Shown here: positions 1 through 7,894 of the stretch, one piece after another
Layout of the letters: every line of letters starts with the position of its first letter
Position numbering within the stretch: position 1 is the first letter of the stretch
Assembly: GCA_944326945.1 (NCBI GenBank)
Contig: CALVFY010000015.1
Span: forward strand, 1-58,747
DNA from: an uncultured Rikenellaceae bacterium
Lineage (GTDB): Bacteria; Bacteroidota; Bacteroidia; Bacteroidales; Rikenellaceae
DNA: 58,747 bases
Reading direction: 5' to 3'
Translations under genes and position numbers: made by a program
The notes under the pieces: model-generated
The model's input: the letters and a program-made list of their open reading frames with translations, nothing else
Database searches by the model: none
Told to the model about the DNA's origin: nothing

Positions 1-657
1 CTGCGCACCGATGTCATTCCGATGTTCTACCAGCACCGCTTCGACCCGAATACGCCGGTGGAGGATGTGGCGGGGACCATCGCCGATTTGATAAAGGAAG
101 GCAAGGTCTTGCATTGGGGCATGTGCGAGGTCGGTGCCGATACTATCCGCAAGGCGCACGCCGTCTGTCCGCTGACCGCCATCCAGAGCGAATACCACCT
201 GATGCACCGCGATGTGGAGAAGAACGGCGTGCTGGACGTTTGCCGTGAACTGGGCATCGGTTTCGTGCCCTACAGCCCAATGAACCGCGGCTTCCTCGGC
301 GGCGACCTGAACAAGTACACCGAATTCGACCCCAACAATGACAACCGCACCACGCTGCCTCGCTTTACTCCCGAAGCCATGCGTGCCAATTATCGCATTG
401 TGAATGTCCTGCAGCGATTCGGACGCGAACGTGGCATGACCGCCGCACAGCTTGCCCTCGGCTGGCTTTTGCAGAAAGAGCCGTGGATAGTACCCATTCC
501 CGGAACCACCAAGCTCTCGCACCTTGAAGAGAACCTCCGCACGCTGGACTTCACCCTCTCTGCCGAAGAGTGGAAACAGCTGGAGGATGCCGTAGCCGCC
601 ATCCCCATGACGGGCGACCGCTATAACGCCGAGCAGCAGAAGCAGGTGGGATTCTGA
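1..657 (+). CDS. Aldo/keto reductase, C-terminal part (5' end outside window)
   Basis: The reading frame is open from base 1, so the gene begins upstream of the window and 218 residues are visible. The family reduces aldehydes and ketones with NADPH in a TIM barrel. Visible family features are the catalytic-region motif FYQHRFDPNTP near the start, the strand ending IQSEYHL, the stretch GFVPYSPMNRGFL, and the C-terminal cofactor-binding segment VPIPGTTKLSHLEEN. The catalytic Asp/Tyr/Lys of the N-terminal half are not in the window. The next two downstream genes are broken (a carboxymuconolactone-decarboxylase remnant and an AraC-type sensor domain), a grouping common around such reductases in Bacteroidales. 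Base composition looks GC-richer than the rest of the window. Family assignment is secure; the physiological substrate cannot be told. Confidence 0.93.
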   Translation: MRTDVIPMFYQHRFDPNTPVEDVAGTIADLIKEGKVLHWGMCEVGADTIRKAHAVCPLTAIQSEYHLMHRDVEKNGVLDVCRELGIGFVPYSPMNRGFLGGDLNKYTEFDPNNDNRTTLPRFTPEAMRANYRIVNVLQRFGRERGMTAAQLALGWLLQKEPWIVPIPGTTKLSHLEENLRTLDFTLSAEEWKQLEDAVAAIPMTGDRYNAEQQKQVGF

Positions 658-734
658 CATTTTCAGGTGAAAGAAACAAGGAAACCTCTTGGAAAATCGA
701 GGCTTTGACCGGCGAAGGCACAGCCCCCGGATCG

Positions 735-1025
735 ATGGGCATCCTTCAAAAATTTATTTTCGGAGAAGTATTCCGCACAGGAGAGCTGGAGCATAAAACA
801 GTTCGAACTGATTGTCTGTGTACGTCTTGCATCCACACAAACACATCCCCAACCCGAGGTTCTTGCAGGTGCTGCTTTGGATGTAGGAACAACATCGAGA
901 GAATGTACCGCTGCATCGAAGCCCTGCTACGGAACAGGCTGGCTCAGACAGAAGAGGTCACGCTGGCACACCACAATCTGTCTGGAATGGCCGGATTGGC
1001 AGAACTACAACATAACTACATATGA
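735..1025 (+). pseudogene. Carboxymuconolactone decarboxylase (AhpD-like) remnant with frameshifts
   Basis: Three consecutive pieces of this family can be read only by changing frame. From 735 the frame gives LQKFIFGEVFRTGELEHKT. At about 805 the match jumps to the next frame, giving ELIVCVRLASTQ and LAGAALDVGTTSRE, typical of the central helices. At about 903 it returns to the first frame with MYRCIEALL in place of the usual VYQC segment, after which similarity fades. The two shifts compensate, so the first frame stays open from 705 to 1025 and could still yield a scrambled 106-residue product. Family members are small helical proteins acting in redox or aromatic-acid chemistry, often next to aldo/keto reductases. 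I judge it non-functional. Confidence 0.7.
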
Positions 1026-1618
1026 CAGAAAGAATCTTACATGACGTTTGTACGGGATTTTCTTTGCGGACACCCTCATTTTGCCGCCACTATTTCCACC
1101 ACCATACCCTTGCATACCTGTACGGCGGGAACATGAACCTGCGAAACCAGTGCGGCGAGGAACTGGGCATCAGTCGGGGAGATTGTGCCTTCATCGGTCG
1201 TGACAGCTATTCGAACCTCTACGTCGAACCGGACGAGAGCGGCAGATGCCGTGTCGCCTTTTTCTCTTTGCCACGCCGTTTTCTTTGTGAGTTCTACCAG
1301 ACGCTTGGCGAAACAGTGCGCACATACGGTGGAGAGGCACCGTCCGCCCTCCATCGGATAGCCGACCGTCCCGACGTGAAGAGCCTGTTCCACTCATTGT
1401 CACCTTATTTCCTCTGCGGGCAGGCATTGCCGGAAGAAACGGTCCGTCTGAAGATGGCCGAGGCGGCATATCTCCTGCTGAACAGTGACCGGAGCTATGC
1501 CGCTGCGCTGTTCGACTTCACAAGTACCTGCAAAATAAATATGCTTGACCTGCTCGTGGAACATGACGACACGGACTTCCGCTGGAAAGAACTGGAGAGA
1601 GATTATGCAATGATATAA
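1022..1618 (+). CDS. AraC-type regulator sensor domain lacking the HTH domain
   Basis: The 198 residues resemble the N-terminal ligand-sensing half of AraC/ExsA-type regulators of Bacteroidales: SFCRHYFHHHTLAYLY, then GECAFIGRD-like GDCAFIGRDSYSNLY, FFSLPRRFLCEFYQTL, and the linker FDFTSTCKINMLDLL that normally leads into the two helix-turn-helix motifs. The protein stops about 20 residues after this linker, and the next bases (1619-1800) are AT-rich and non-coding, so the DNA-binding half is missing. It starts 4 bases inside the preceding remnant frame (ATGA overlap). It may be a decayed gene or a sensor-only protein. The state of the neighbouring decarboxylase favours decay. Confidence 0.7.
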   Translation: MTERILHDVCTGFSLRTPSFCRHYFHHHTLAYLYGGNMNLRNQCGEELGISRGDCAFIGRDSYSNLYVEPDESGRCRVAFFSLPRRFLCEFYQTLGETVRTYGGEAPSALHRIADRPDVKSLFHSLSPYFLCGQALPEETVRLKMAEAAYLLLNSDRSYAAALFDFTSTCKINMLDLLVEHDDTDFRWKELERDYAMI

Positions 1619-1899
1619 TACAATAAAACAGCCCAATTATATATAATAGAGGAAAATTAATTATTCTTCCACCGGAGGGTAGGTCGTATATCAATTTTTT
1701 TCTTTCTTTTCCATCATTTTATGATTTTTTCCTAATTTTATAGAAAAAATTTCTTTTTACATATCAACGCTCTATAATAGAGAAAAATAAAAATTTTCGA
1801 GCCACAAACAATATGGAAAATAGCCTACCCTTCCGGCTATTTTTATCATCTAATATACTGTATAACCAACCACAAAGCCTATCCATGTACCCGAACTTC
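1619..1899. other. AT-rich intergenic stretch before the sulfatases
   Basis: No gene is seen. The stretch is strongly AT-rich compared with both flanks. It holds an imperfect direct repeat, about 18 bases, at 1642-1660 and 1773-1790 (both begin TATAATAGAG). It also holds a 9-bp hairpin at 1817-1843 followed by T residues that could terminate transcription. That hairpin lies inside the upstream extension of the sulfatase frame and argues for the later start at 1900. Confidence 0.5.
1817..1845 (+). terminator. Hairpin with T tract upstream of sulfatase gene
   Basis: AAAATAGCC at 1817-1825 pairs with GGCTATTTT at 1835-1843, with a 9-base loop and U-rich 3' side. It would end transcripts coming from the left-end genes. 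Confidence 0.5.
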
Positions 1900-3489
1900 A
1901 TGAAAAAAGAGACTCTTTGTCTGACCGTACCCCTGATTTTAGGCGGCACCTCTTATTCGTATGCACAAACAACCAGCAACGATCGGCCCAATGTCATTCT
2001 TATTCTGGTCGACGACATGGGATATTCCGACATAGGATGTTTCGGATCGGAAATATCAACTCCCAATATCGACGGATTGGCCCGTCAAGGAGTCTGCTTC
2101 ACCGATTTCTATAACGCAGGACGCAGTTGTCCCTCGCGTGCATCCCTGTTGACAGGTTTGTATCCTTCTCAGGCCGGAGTAGGATACATGATCAAGGATA
2201 TGGGCACCCCTGCCTACCAGGGATATTTGAACAAAGAATGTGTCACACTGGCCGAGGTACTTCATACCAATGGCTATTCCACCTATATGTCCGGTAAATG
2301 GCACGTGGGCGAAACTCCTCAACATTGGCCTCGCAAACGGGGATTCGATCGCTATTTCGGTCTGATCAGCGGGGCATCGCACTATTTTTACATGAGCCCC
2401 GATCGACAAATGGCGTTCGACGATACCCCCTACCTGCCTCAAGGAGAATATTATATGACCGATGCTTTTACGGATCATGCCATCGAGTTTCTCGAAGGAC
2501 ACGACTCCTCCCGCCCATTTTTTCTCTATCTGGCTTATACGGCACCCCACTGGCCACTTCAAGCTCACCCGGACGACATTGCGAAATATACCGGCAAATA
2601 CCTGAAAGGTTGGGACCGGATCCGCAAGGAACGTCTGGCCCGAATGCAGGCCTCGGGTATTCTCCCCGATGTGGAACTCAGTCCGAGAAACGAAGCCGTA
2701 CCGGATTGGGATTCACTTTCCGAGACAGAAAAATTGAGAGAAGACAGTCTGATGTCCGTCTATGCCGCCATGATCGACCGAGTAGACCAGAACATCGGCC
2801 GGATACTGGAACAACTCCGCAAGATGGGTGCCGACAAGAATACGATGATACTTTTCCTTTCGGACAACGGCGGATGTAACGAAGGTACCGAGGGACGTAA
2901 GAAACAATACCACTCGTCCGGCCCCATCGGCTCAGCCGATTCATTCGAAGCCTACGAGGATCCTTGGGCAAACGTCAGCAATACACCGTTCCGTCGCTTC
3001 AAACGTCACACTCACGAGGGAGGTATTTCCACTCCTCTGATCATGTGGTATCCTCAGAGTTTGCCGGCCGGCACGATATGTCGCTATCCCGGACACATCG
3101 TGGATATTATGCCCACATTAGCCGCCCTGACCGGTTCTCCGTATCCGAAAAATTATGACGGACATGATATCCAACCAATGGAAGGAGAGAATCTGCTCCC
3201 TGTCATTAAAGAAAAAAGACAAGAACGCCCGACTCCGATCTTTTGGGAGCACGAAGGGAATCGTGCTCTCCGGATCGGCAAATGGAAAATCGTTTCTGGA
3301 TTCGCAAACCGCACATTCCAACCGTGGGAATTATACGATATTTCGAAAGATCGCAGCGAAATGCATGACCTGTCGACTCGCTATCCGGACCGTCTTGCTG
3401 AAATGATTGCCCAGTATGAACAGACCGCAAAACGAATAGGTGTCGTTCCCCGTCCCGAGCTGTTAAAAAATCAAAAAAAGAAAAACTAA
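1900..3489 (+). CDS. Arylsulfatase, Cys-type, exported (sulfatase family S1)
   Basis: The enzyme hydrolyses sulfate esters, probably on glycans, in the periplasm or at the cell surface. The start at 1900 gives MKKETLCLTVPLILGGTSYSYAQ, a signal peptide with a cleavage site after SYA; the frame is open from 1813, but that part contains a hairpin. The mature protein opens with NVILILVDDMGYSD, whose Asp pair binds calcium. The activation motif CPSRASLLTG follows, with Cys77 as the residue converted to formylglycine. SGKWHVG, the HWPL segment (APHWPL) and FLSDNGG supply further active-site residues. Length (529 aa) is normal. It is followed after 75 bases by a second sulfatase and shares a region with GH2 and GH88 enzymes, so a sulfated uronate-containing glycan is the likely target. 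The exact S1 subfamily and sulfate position cannot be fixed by eye. Confidence 0.9.
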   Translation: MKKETLCLTVPLILGGTSYSYAQTTSNDRPNVILILVDDMGYSDIGCFGSEISTPNIDGLARQGVCFTDFYNAGRSCPSRASLLTGLYPSQAGVGYMIKDMGTPAYQGYLNKECVTLAEVLHTNGYSTYMSGKWHVGETPQHWPRKRGFDRYFGLISGASHYFYMSPDRQMAFDDTPYLPQGEYYMTDAFTDHAIEFLEGHDSSRPFFLYLAYTAPHWPLQAHPDDIAKYTGKYLKGWDRIRKERLARMQASGILPDVELSPRNEAVPDWDSLSETEKLREDSLMSVYAAMIDRVDQNIGRILEQLRKMGADKNTMILFLSDNGGCNEGTEGRKKQYHSSGPIGSADSFEAYEDPWANVSNTPFRRFKRHTHEGGISTPLIMWYPQSLPAGTICRYPGHIVDIMPTLAALTGSPYPKNYDGHDIQPMEGENLLPVIKEKRQERPTPIFWEHEGNRALRIGKWKIVSGFANRTFQPWELYDISKDRSEMHDLSTRYPDRLAEMIAQYEQTAKRIGVVPRPELLKNQKKKN

Positions 3490-3564
3490 GCCTTAACGAG
3501 GTAAAAATATCTAAACATTCTTTATTTTTATCTTTATTTTGCAGATATACATTCAAACCAAATC

Positions 3565-5130
3565 ATGAATAAAACAATCTTTTCCGCAGGACTCGCAGTC
3601 GCACCCCTATTAAACATAACAGGAGTCGCAGCCGAAAATCGACCCTCCCCAAAAACAGAAACAGAATCTCCCAAGATCAACGTATTGTTTTTCATCACCG
3701 ACGATCAATCCTACCCCTATACCTCGGCTTATGGCAATAGAATGGTCCGTACTCCGGCATTCGATCGGGTTGCCCAGAGAGGAGTTCTGTTTCACAATGC
3801 TTTCGTCACTTCGCCGGGCAGCTCCCCTTCGCGAGCCAGTATTCTCACAGGACGTTTTCCCTGGCAAATCGAAGCGGCAGGAACCCATGGGAGCGATTTC
3901 CCCGCTGAATATATCGTCCTGCCCGACATACTCGAAGCGGCAGGATATTGTGTCGGTTTCACAGGGAAAGGCTGGGGTCCGGGAAATTGGGAAAACAGCG
4001 GTCGCAAACGCAATCCGGCAGGTCCGGCATTCAACGACATTAATCAGAAACCGCCTTTCAAATACATTTCTCCATGTGACTACGCCTCCAATTTCGAACA
4101 GTTCATGCAGGCAAAACCCGCAGACAAACCGTTCTGTTTTTGGATGGGAACCCACGAACCACACCGGCTCTACCAGCAAAACATGGGACTGGAAAGCGGT
4201 CGTAAACTGGAAGAGGCCGTTCTTCCGCCGTTCCTGCCCGATTCGCCCGAAATCCGCGCCGATCTGCTTGACTATGCTACGGAAATAGAGTGGGCAGACA
4301 GCCATCTGATGCGTGCGCTCGAATACCTCGAGAAAATCGGAGAGCTGGACAATACGCTGATCATCGCCACGGCAGATAACGGAATGTCATTCCCCTCAGC
4401 CAAAGCCAACTGTCTGGAATCCGGCATCCATGTTCCTCTGGCAGTATGCCTGGGCAATCAGATAAAAGGAGGCCGTAACAGCTACGACATGGTTAATATC
4501 CCGGACCTGATGCCCACCATTCTGGAGATATGTGGAGTGACAGCGCCGAAAAATGCACCTGCCATCTCAGCAAAAAGTATCGCCCATATTCTTCTCTCTG
4601 ACAAGGATGGAGTGATCGACCCCAGTCGCAACGAGATCATGGCCGGTCGTGAACGTCACTCCTGTTCCCGGTACAATAACCAGGGATACCCCTGCCGGGC
4701 ATTACGAACCGATCGTTACCTCTATGTCCGCAACTTTAAACCGGAACGCTGGCCCGCAGGCGATCCCGTACGTATCGAACCCGATGGATCGCTCAGTCCG
4801 TATGGAGTCTTCCACGATATCGACGCCTCCCCGACGCTCGACTATCTGGTGGCACATCGCACAGCTCCGTCCGTAGAGCCATATTATGTCCGGGCCGTGG
4901 AGAAACGTCCGAGCGAAGAACTTTACGACATCGTAGCCGATCCCGGCTGTATGAAAAATCTCGCATCCGATCCCGAATATGCAGACCAATTATCCCGAAT
5001 GCGTGACCGATTGGCCGAACGTCTCAAACAGACCGAAGATCCTCGCATACTCAATCCGGAACAGGCTGAAAAGACCTTTGAATCCTACAAACGTTACGGT
5101 AAAATGAGAACATTCCCCAAACCGGAATAG
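3565..5130 (+). CDS. Sulfatase, Ser-type, heparan N-sulfatase-like (family S1)
   Basis: This 521-residue exported sulfatase starts with a signal peptide (MNKTIFSAGLAVAPLLNITGVAA). NVLFFITDDQSYPY carries the metal-binding Asp pair. The activation motif is S86-S-P-S-R, with Ser instead of Cys as the residue to be oxidised to formylglycine. FTGKGWGPGNW, FWMGTHEPHR and ATADNGM are further landmarks; this combination resembles the sulfamidase-like sulfatases of gut Bacteroides (subfamily S1_8, by memory of the family). A Ser-type enzyme needs an anaerobic radical-SAM maturase (anSME), which is not in this window. It lies 75 bases after the Cys-type sulfatase and 36 before the pseudouridine synthase gene. 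Substrate is inferred, not shown. Confidence 0.87.
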   Translation: MNKTIFSAGLAVAPLLNITGVAAENRPSPKTETESPKINVLFFITDDQSYPYTSAYGNRMVRTPAFDRVAQRGVLFHNAFVTSPGSSPSRASILTGRFPWQIEAAGTHGSDFPAEYIVLPDILEAAGYCVGFTGKGWGPGNWENSGRKRNPAGPAFNDINQKPPFKYISPCDYASNFEQFMQAKPADKPFCFWMGTHEPHRLYQQNMGLESGRKLEEAVLPPFLPDSPEIRADLLDYATEIEWADSHLMRALEYLEKIGELDNTLIIATADNGMSFPSAKANCLESGIHVPLAVCLGNQIKGGRNSYDMVNIPDLMPTILEICGVTAPKNAPAISAKSIAHILLSDKDGVIDPSRNEIMAGRERHSCSRYNNQGYPCRALRTDRYLYVRNFKPERWPAGDPVRIEPDGSLSPYGVFHDIDASPTLDYLVAHRTAPSVEPYYVRAVEKRPSEELYDIVADPGCMKNLASDPEYADQLSRMRDRLAERLKQTEDPRILNPEQAEKTFESYKRYGKMRTFPKPE

Positions 5131-5166
5131 TTTCGTTTCCTCAATAAACAAAAAACAGAACCTCGT

Positions 5167-6072
5167 ATGCCCGAATCTGTCCGTCCGCCTCGTTCCAAAA
5201 CACAAAAAGAATTTATCGTGGAAAGCGACTCCACGTTGCTTCCATTTCTTTTTTCCGTTTTCCGAGACAAAAGCCGCACTACGGTCAAATCTTATCTGAC
5301 CCACCGTCAGGTGTCGGTCAACGATCGAATCGCCACCCGTCACGATACCCCTTTGCGATCGGGTGATCGAATCGCAATACTCTCCGGACGAGGATTCGCT
5401 CCACTCACCCACCCGATGTTGCGTATCGTTTTCGAGGACGAATATCTGATCGTGATCGACAAACGGGAAGGATTGCTCTCGATGGGCACCGAACGCGAAA
5501 AAGAACGAACGGCCTATCATATTCTCAGCCACCATATCAAGCAACAAGACCCCCGAGGATTGATCTTCATTGTCCACCGACTCGATCGGGAGACCTCCGG
5601 ACTGATGCTCTTCGCCAAAAGTCAGGCCATTCAGGAGAAACTCCAGAAAAACTGGAAACAGATAGTCCATAAACGCACCTACATAGCCGTTGCGGAGGGC
5701 ATCATGCCTCAACAAGAGGGTATCATCGACGCCCCTCTATGCGAGAACAGTCGATTCAAGGTATATGTCCCCCGAAACGGAGAAGGCATTCCCGCCGTCA
5801 CACATTACCGGGTAATCCGCCAGGAGCGACAGCGAGCCCTTGTTGAACTCGAACTGGAAACCGGACGCAAGAATCAAATCCGAGCCCATATGGAATCTAT
5901 CGGCCACCCCATTGTCGGTGACAAAAAACACGGAGCTCCAGCATCCGATGCCGGACGAGTCTGTCTCCATGCCAGCACATTGTGCTTCGAACATCCCGTC
6001 ACAGGCCGCCTGTTGAATTTCACCACCAGCATACCTCGTCTGTTCGAACAGTTGGTGAAAAGAATCGGATAA
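5167..6072 (+). CDS. RluA-family pseudouridine synthase
   Basis: The protein (301 aa) isomerises specific uridines in RNA to pseudouridine in the cytoplasm. Residues about 15-75 look like the S4-type RNA-binding domain (VKSYLTHRQVSVN, then a GDRI segment). The catalytic domain begins with IVFEDEYLIVIDKREGLLS and contains the RluA signature HRLDRETSG, with Asp140 as the catalytic aspartate. Further on GRKNQIRAHM and GHPIVGD are typical of the family. It follows the sulfatase gene by 36 bases and may be co-transcribed by chance position, but it has no functional link to sulfated glycans. The target (23S rRNA or tRNA position) cannot be assigned because several RluA paralogues occur per genome. 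Confidence 0.92.
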   Translation: MPESVRPPRSKTQKEFIVESDSTLLPFLFSVFRDKSRTTVKSYLTHRQVSVNDRIATRHDTPLRSGDRIAILSGRGFAPLTHPMLRIVFEDEYLIVIDKREGLLSMGTEREKERTAYHILSHHIKQQDPRGLIFIVHRLDRETSGLMLFAKSQAIQEKLQKNWKQIVHKRTYIAVAEGIMPQQEGIIDAPLCENSRFKVYVPRNGEGIPAVTHYRVIRQERQRALVELELETGRKNQIRAHMESIGHPIVGDKKHGAPASDAGRVCLHASTLCFEHPVTGRLLNFTTSIPRLFEQLVKRIG

Positions 6073-6121
6073 AAGATTCAGATTTCCCGAAAAAACATTA
6101 GGTAGATGATTTTTTTTTATT

Positions 6122-6129
6122 TATCTTTG
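6122..6129 (+). promoter_or_regulatory. -7 element TATCTTTG of tRNA-Pro
   Basis: TATCTTTG matches the Bacteroidota -7 consensus TAnnTTTG and lies 29 bases before the first base of tRNA-Pro. No clear -33 TTTG is seen upstream in the T-rich stretch. Confidence 0.6.
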
Positions 6130-6158
6130 CCCCCGAAATTCCGGAAGGGGTAACGATT

Positions 6159-6233
6159 CGGGGTGTAGCGCAGCCCGGTTAGCGCGCCAGCTTCGGGAGT
6201 TGGAGGTCCCGGGTTCGAATCCCGGTACCCCGA
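6159..6233 (+). tRNA. tRNA-Pro (anticodon CGG)
   Basis: A full cloverleaf can be folded. The acceptor arm CGGGGTG pairs with TACCCCG (6226-6232), with one G-T pair, followed by discriminator A6233. The D arm contains GCGCAGCCCGGTTAGCGC. The anticodon arm CCAGC/GTTGG (6187-6203) encloses loop TTCGGGA with anticodon CGG at 6194-6196. The T arm is CCGGGTTCGAATCCCGG. The 3' CCA is not encoded. It reads CCG codons. An excellent terminator follows within 8 bases. Confidence 0.97.
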
Positions 6234-6240
6234 CGAATCG

Positions 6241-6270
6241 GGCCTAAGTGTCAATCACTTAGGCCTTTTT
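6241..6270 (+). terminator. Terminator of tRNA-Pro
   Basis: GGCCTAAGTG (6241-6250) pairs perfectly with CACTTAGGCC (6256-6265) around a 5-base loop and is followed by TTTTT. Confidence 0.9.
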
Positions 6271-6512
6271 GTTTCCGCATACGTTTCCGCTTTAAAATGA
6301 ATATCTCGCTTTTAGGCCCTTTACCCGGAAAAATACGGAGTATCTCCACTCATTTCTACTTCATTTATTGTCCCATACAAGAAACAATCCTAAAAAGTTA
6401 ATCCGGATAACTTTATGCCGAGATCTTGCATATTTCTTCTGTTACTTTGTACCGATTGAACCTGGACCCATTTAAACGAACTTTCTAAAAATATTGAGTG
6501 TGTTCCGCGTGA
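6271..6512. other. Non-coding stretch between tRNA-Pro and the sigma-factor remnant
   Basis: No intact gene is seen. Immediately after the terminator the octamer GTTTCCGC occurs twice (6271-6278 and 6283-6290). The rest carries no convincing coding frame. From about 6500 the reading VFRVK in a different frame may be a further trace of the sigma-factor gene whose C-terminus follows. The stretch is best seen as the scar left by deletion of most of that gene. Confidence 0.5.
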
Positions 6513-6629
6513 AAATTATTGGATATTTCGCATAGTACGGTCAAAAATCAAATGGTAATCGCCATGCGTAAACTGCATGAGGCATTAAAACCGTTTTTTT
6601 TTACTATCTTTGTAGTCCATGCAGAATGA
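6513..6629 (+). pseudogene. C-terminal remnant of an ECF sigma factor
   Basis: In frame from 6513 the sequence reads KLLDISHSTVKNQM, then VIAMRKLHEALKPFF, and ends at TGA 6627-6629. This is the second half of the region 4 helix-turn-helix of Bacteroidales extracytoplasmic-function sigma factors (usual form: ISxSTVKNQM.AMRKLRE). A stop at 6510-6512 and the absence of regions 2 and 4.1 upstream show that the rest has been lost. Its stop overlaps the start of the following FecR-type anti-sigma gene by 11 bases, the arrangement expected of an intact sigma/anti-sigma pair. The fragment cannot function as a sigma factor. Confidence 0.78.
6605..6612 (+). promoter_or_regulatory. Possible -7 element TATCTTTG of the FecR-type gene
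   Basis: TATCTTTG lies only 6 bases before the ATG at 6619, so a transcript started from it would be essentially leaderless. It sits inside the sigma remnant's coding sequence, so chance occurrence is possible. Confidence 0.35.
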
Positions 6630-7803
6630 ATTCGACATAGAGGATTTGCTGTTCCGCTTTTTCCGAGGAGAAACCTCCCCTCAGGAAAATAAGAATATTC
6701 TGGCATGGAAGCGCAGCAGCAAAGAAAACCAAGCTCGTTTCAATGCCCTCCGCGACCTATGGATGCTCTCCCTAAACACTTCGGCCAATCACACTCCTGA
6801 TCCGACAACCGAATTGCTTCATCTCAAAACGATTATCGCTCAAGAAAAAGGACACGAAGACACAATAAAGCAGGAAAACACATCTCAACATCGAACGGTC
6901 TATCTCCGAACCGTTTTTTCCAGAAGTTGTGCGGCCATTCTTCTATTCGTCATAGCCATGGGATGCGGAGCCTTGCTCTATCGCCAAATGGAACGTTCCG
7001 AAGAAAATATGACTGCCACAGAGATAACATCCATACCGGACACTATGCGTTTTCAAGCCAATCGCGGTTCTCTGGTATCGGCAACCCTGCCCGATGGAAC
7101 AGTGGTACAGCTCAATGCGGGCAGTATCCTTACCTATACCACCAATTACGGAGAAAAAGAACGTCCCGTATCCCTGATCGGAGAGGCATTTTTTCAAGTA
7201 CATACTGATACAGGACATCCATTTGTCGTACGGGCAGGCAATCTTTCGATCGTTGCCACCGGAACCGCCTTTAATGTAAAGGCATATCCGGAAGAACGTT
7301 TCGTAACTACCACTTTGGAATCAGGCAGCATCAGCGTGAAAGGGATTTCCCGTCGCAAAGATTCGTTCAGCATAGAGCTTCAGCCACGTCAGACATTCAT
7401 GTATTACAACGACCAAGATACCATTCTGCGATCGGAGGTGTTCAATCCGGAAGAGGCCGTATTAGCGGAACAGGTAAAAAATCGAGATATTCCGGCCGTA
7501 CGCATGTCGAATGTAAAGACACAGCTCTATACCTCGTGGAAAGATCCTCGCTGGGTGGTTGAACATGAAACCCTGGCCTCGTTGGCCGAAAAGCTCGGAC
7601 GCCGCTACAACGTCACATTTCGCTTTCGTGACGCAGAGGCTGGTGAATATCGTTTTTCCGGCTCATTCGAAAATGAAACCATAGAAGAAATCATGCAATT
7701 ATTGCGCCACGCCACACCGATTCGTTATACGATCGACCGAGGGAAAATCACCATATCCATAGATCCGTCACGTCGCCAAGCGTTTGAAAAAGCGGCCCAT
7801 TAA
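6619..7803 (+). CDS. FecR-family anti-sigma factor (FecR + DUF4974)
   Basis: Proteins of this family sit in the inner membrane, hold a partner ECF sigma factor and release it when a TonB-dependent receptor signals substrate binding. Residues 1-90 form the cytoplasmic sigma-binding part, with the typical opening IEDLLFRFFRGETSPQE. One membrane segment spans about 106-122 (AAILLFVIAMGCGALLY). The periplasmic FecR domain (about 145-260) includes LPDGTVVQLNAGS, GEAFFQV and GTAFNVKAY. DUF4974 (about 310-385) includes WVVEHETLASLAEKLGRRYNV and FSGSFENETIEEI. The gene is full length (394 aa), yet its sigma partner upstream is reduced to 38 codons and no SusC/SusD genes follow. It is 91 bases before the GH2 gene, which it may once have regulated. 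Confidence 0.93.
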   Translation: MQNEFDIEDLLFRFFRGETSPQENKNILAWKRSSKENQARFNALRDLWMLSLNTSANHTPDPTTELLHLKTIIAQEKGHEDTIKQENTSQHRTVYLRTVFSRSCAAILLFVIAMGCGALLYRQMERSEENMTATEITSIPDTMRFQANRGSLVSATLPDGTVVQLNAGSILTYTTNYGEKERPVSLIGEAFFQVHTDTGHPFVVRAGNLSIVATGTAFNVKAYPEERFVTTTLESGSISVKGISRRKDSFSIELQPRQTFMYYNDQDTILRSEVFNPEEAVLAEQVKNRDIPAVRMSNVKTQLYTSWKDPRWVVEHETLASLAEKLGRRYNVTFRFRDAEAGEYRFSGSFENETIEEIMQLLRHATPIRYTIDRGKITISIDPSRRQAFEKAAH

Positions 7804-7894
7804 ATCCGAAATATTTTAGACCCAAAGCAGTCGACAGGCGTCATTCAATTAAAGTATTTTCATATGAATTAAACTAACCCTAAACTCTTCCAAG

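Noticed and set aside
1813..1899. Upstream ATG start for the first sulfatase
   Set aside because: The extension contains a 9-bp hairpin with U run and would place a non-signal-like sequence before a normal signal peptide at 1900.
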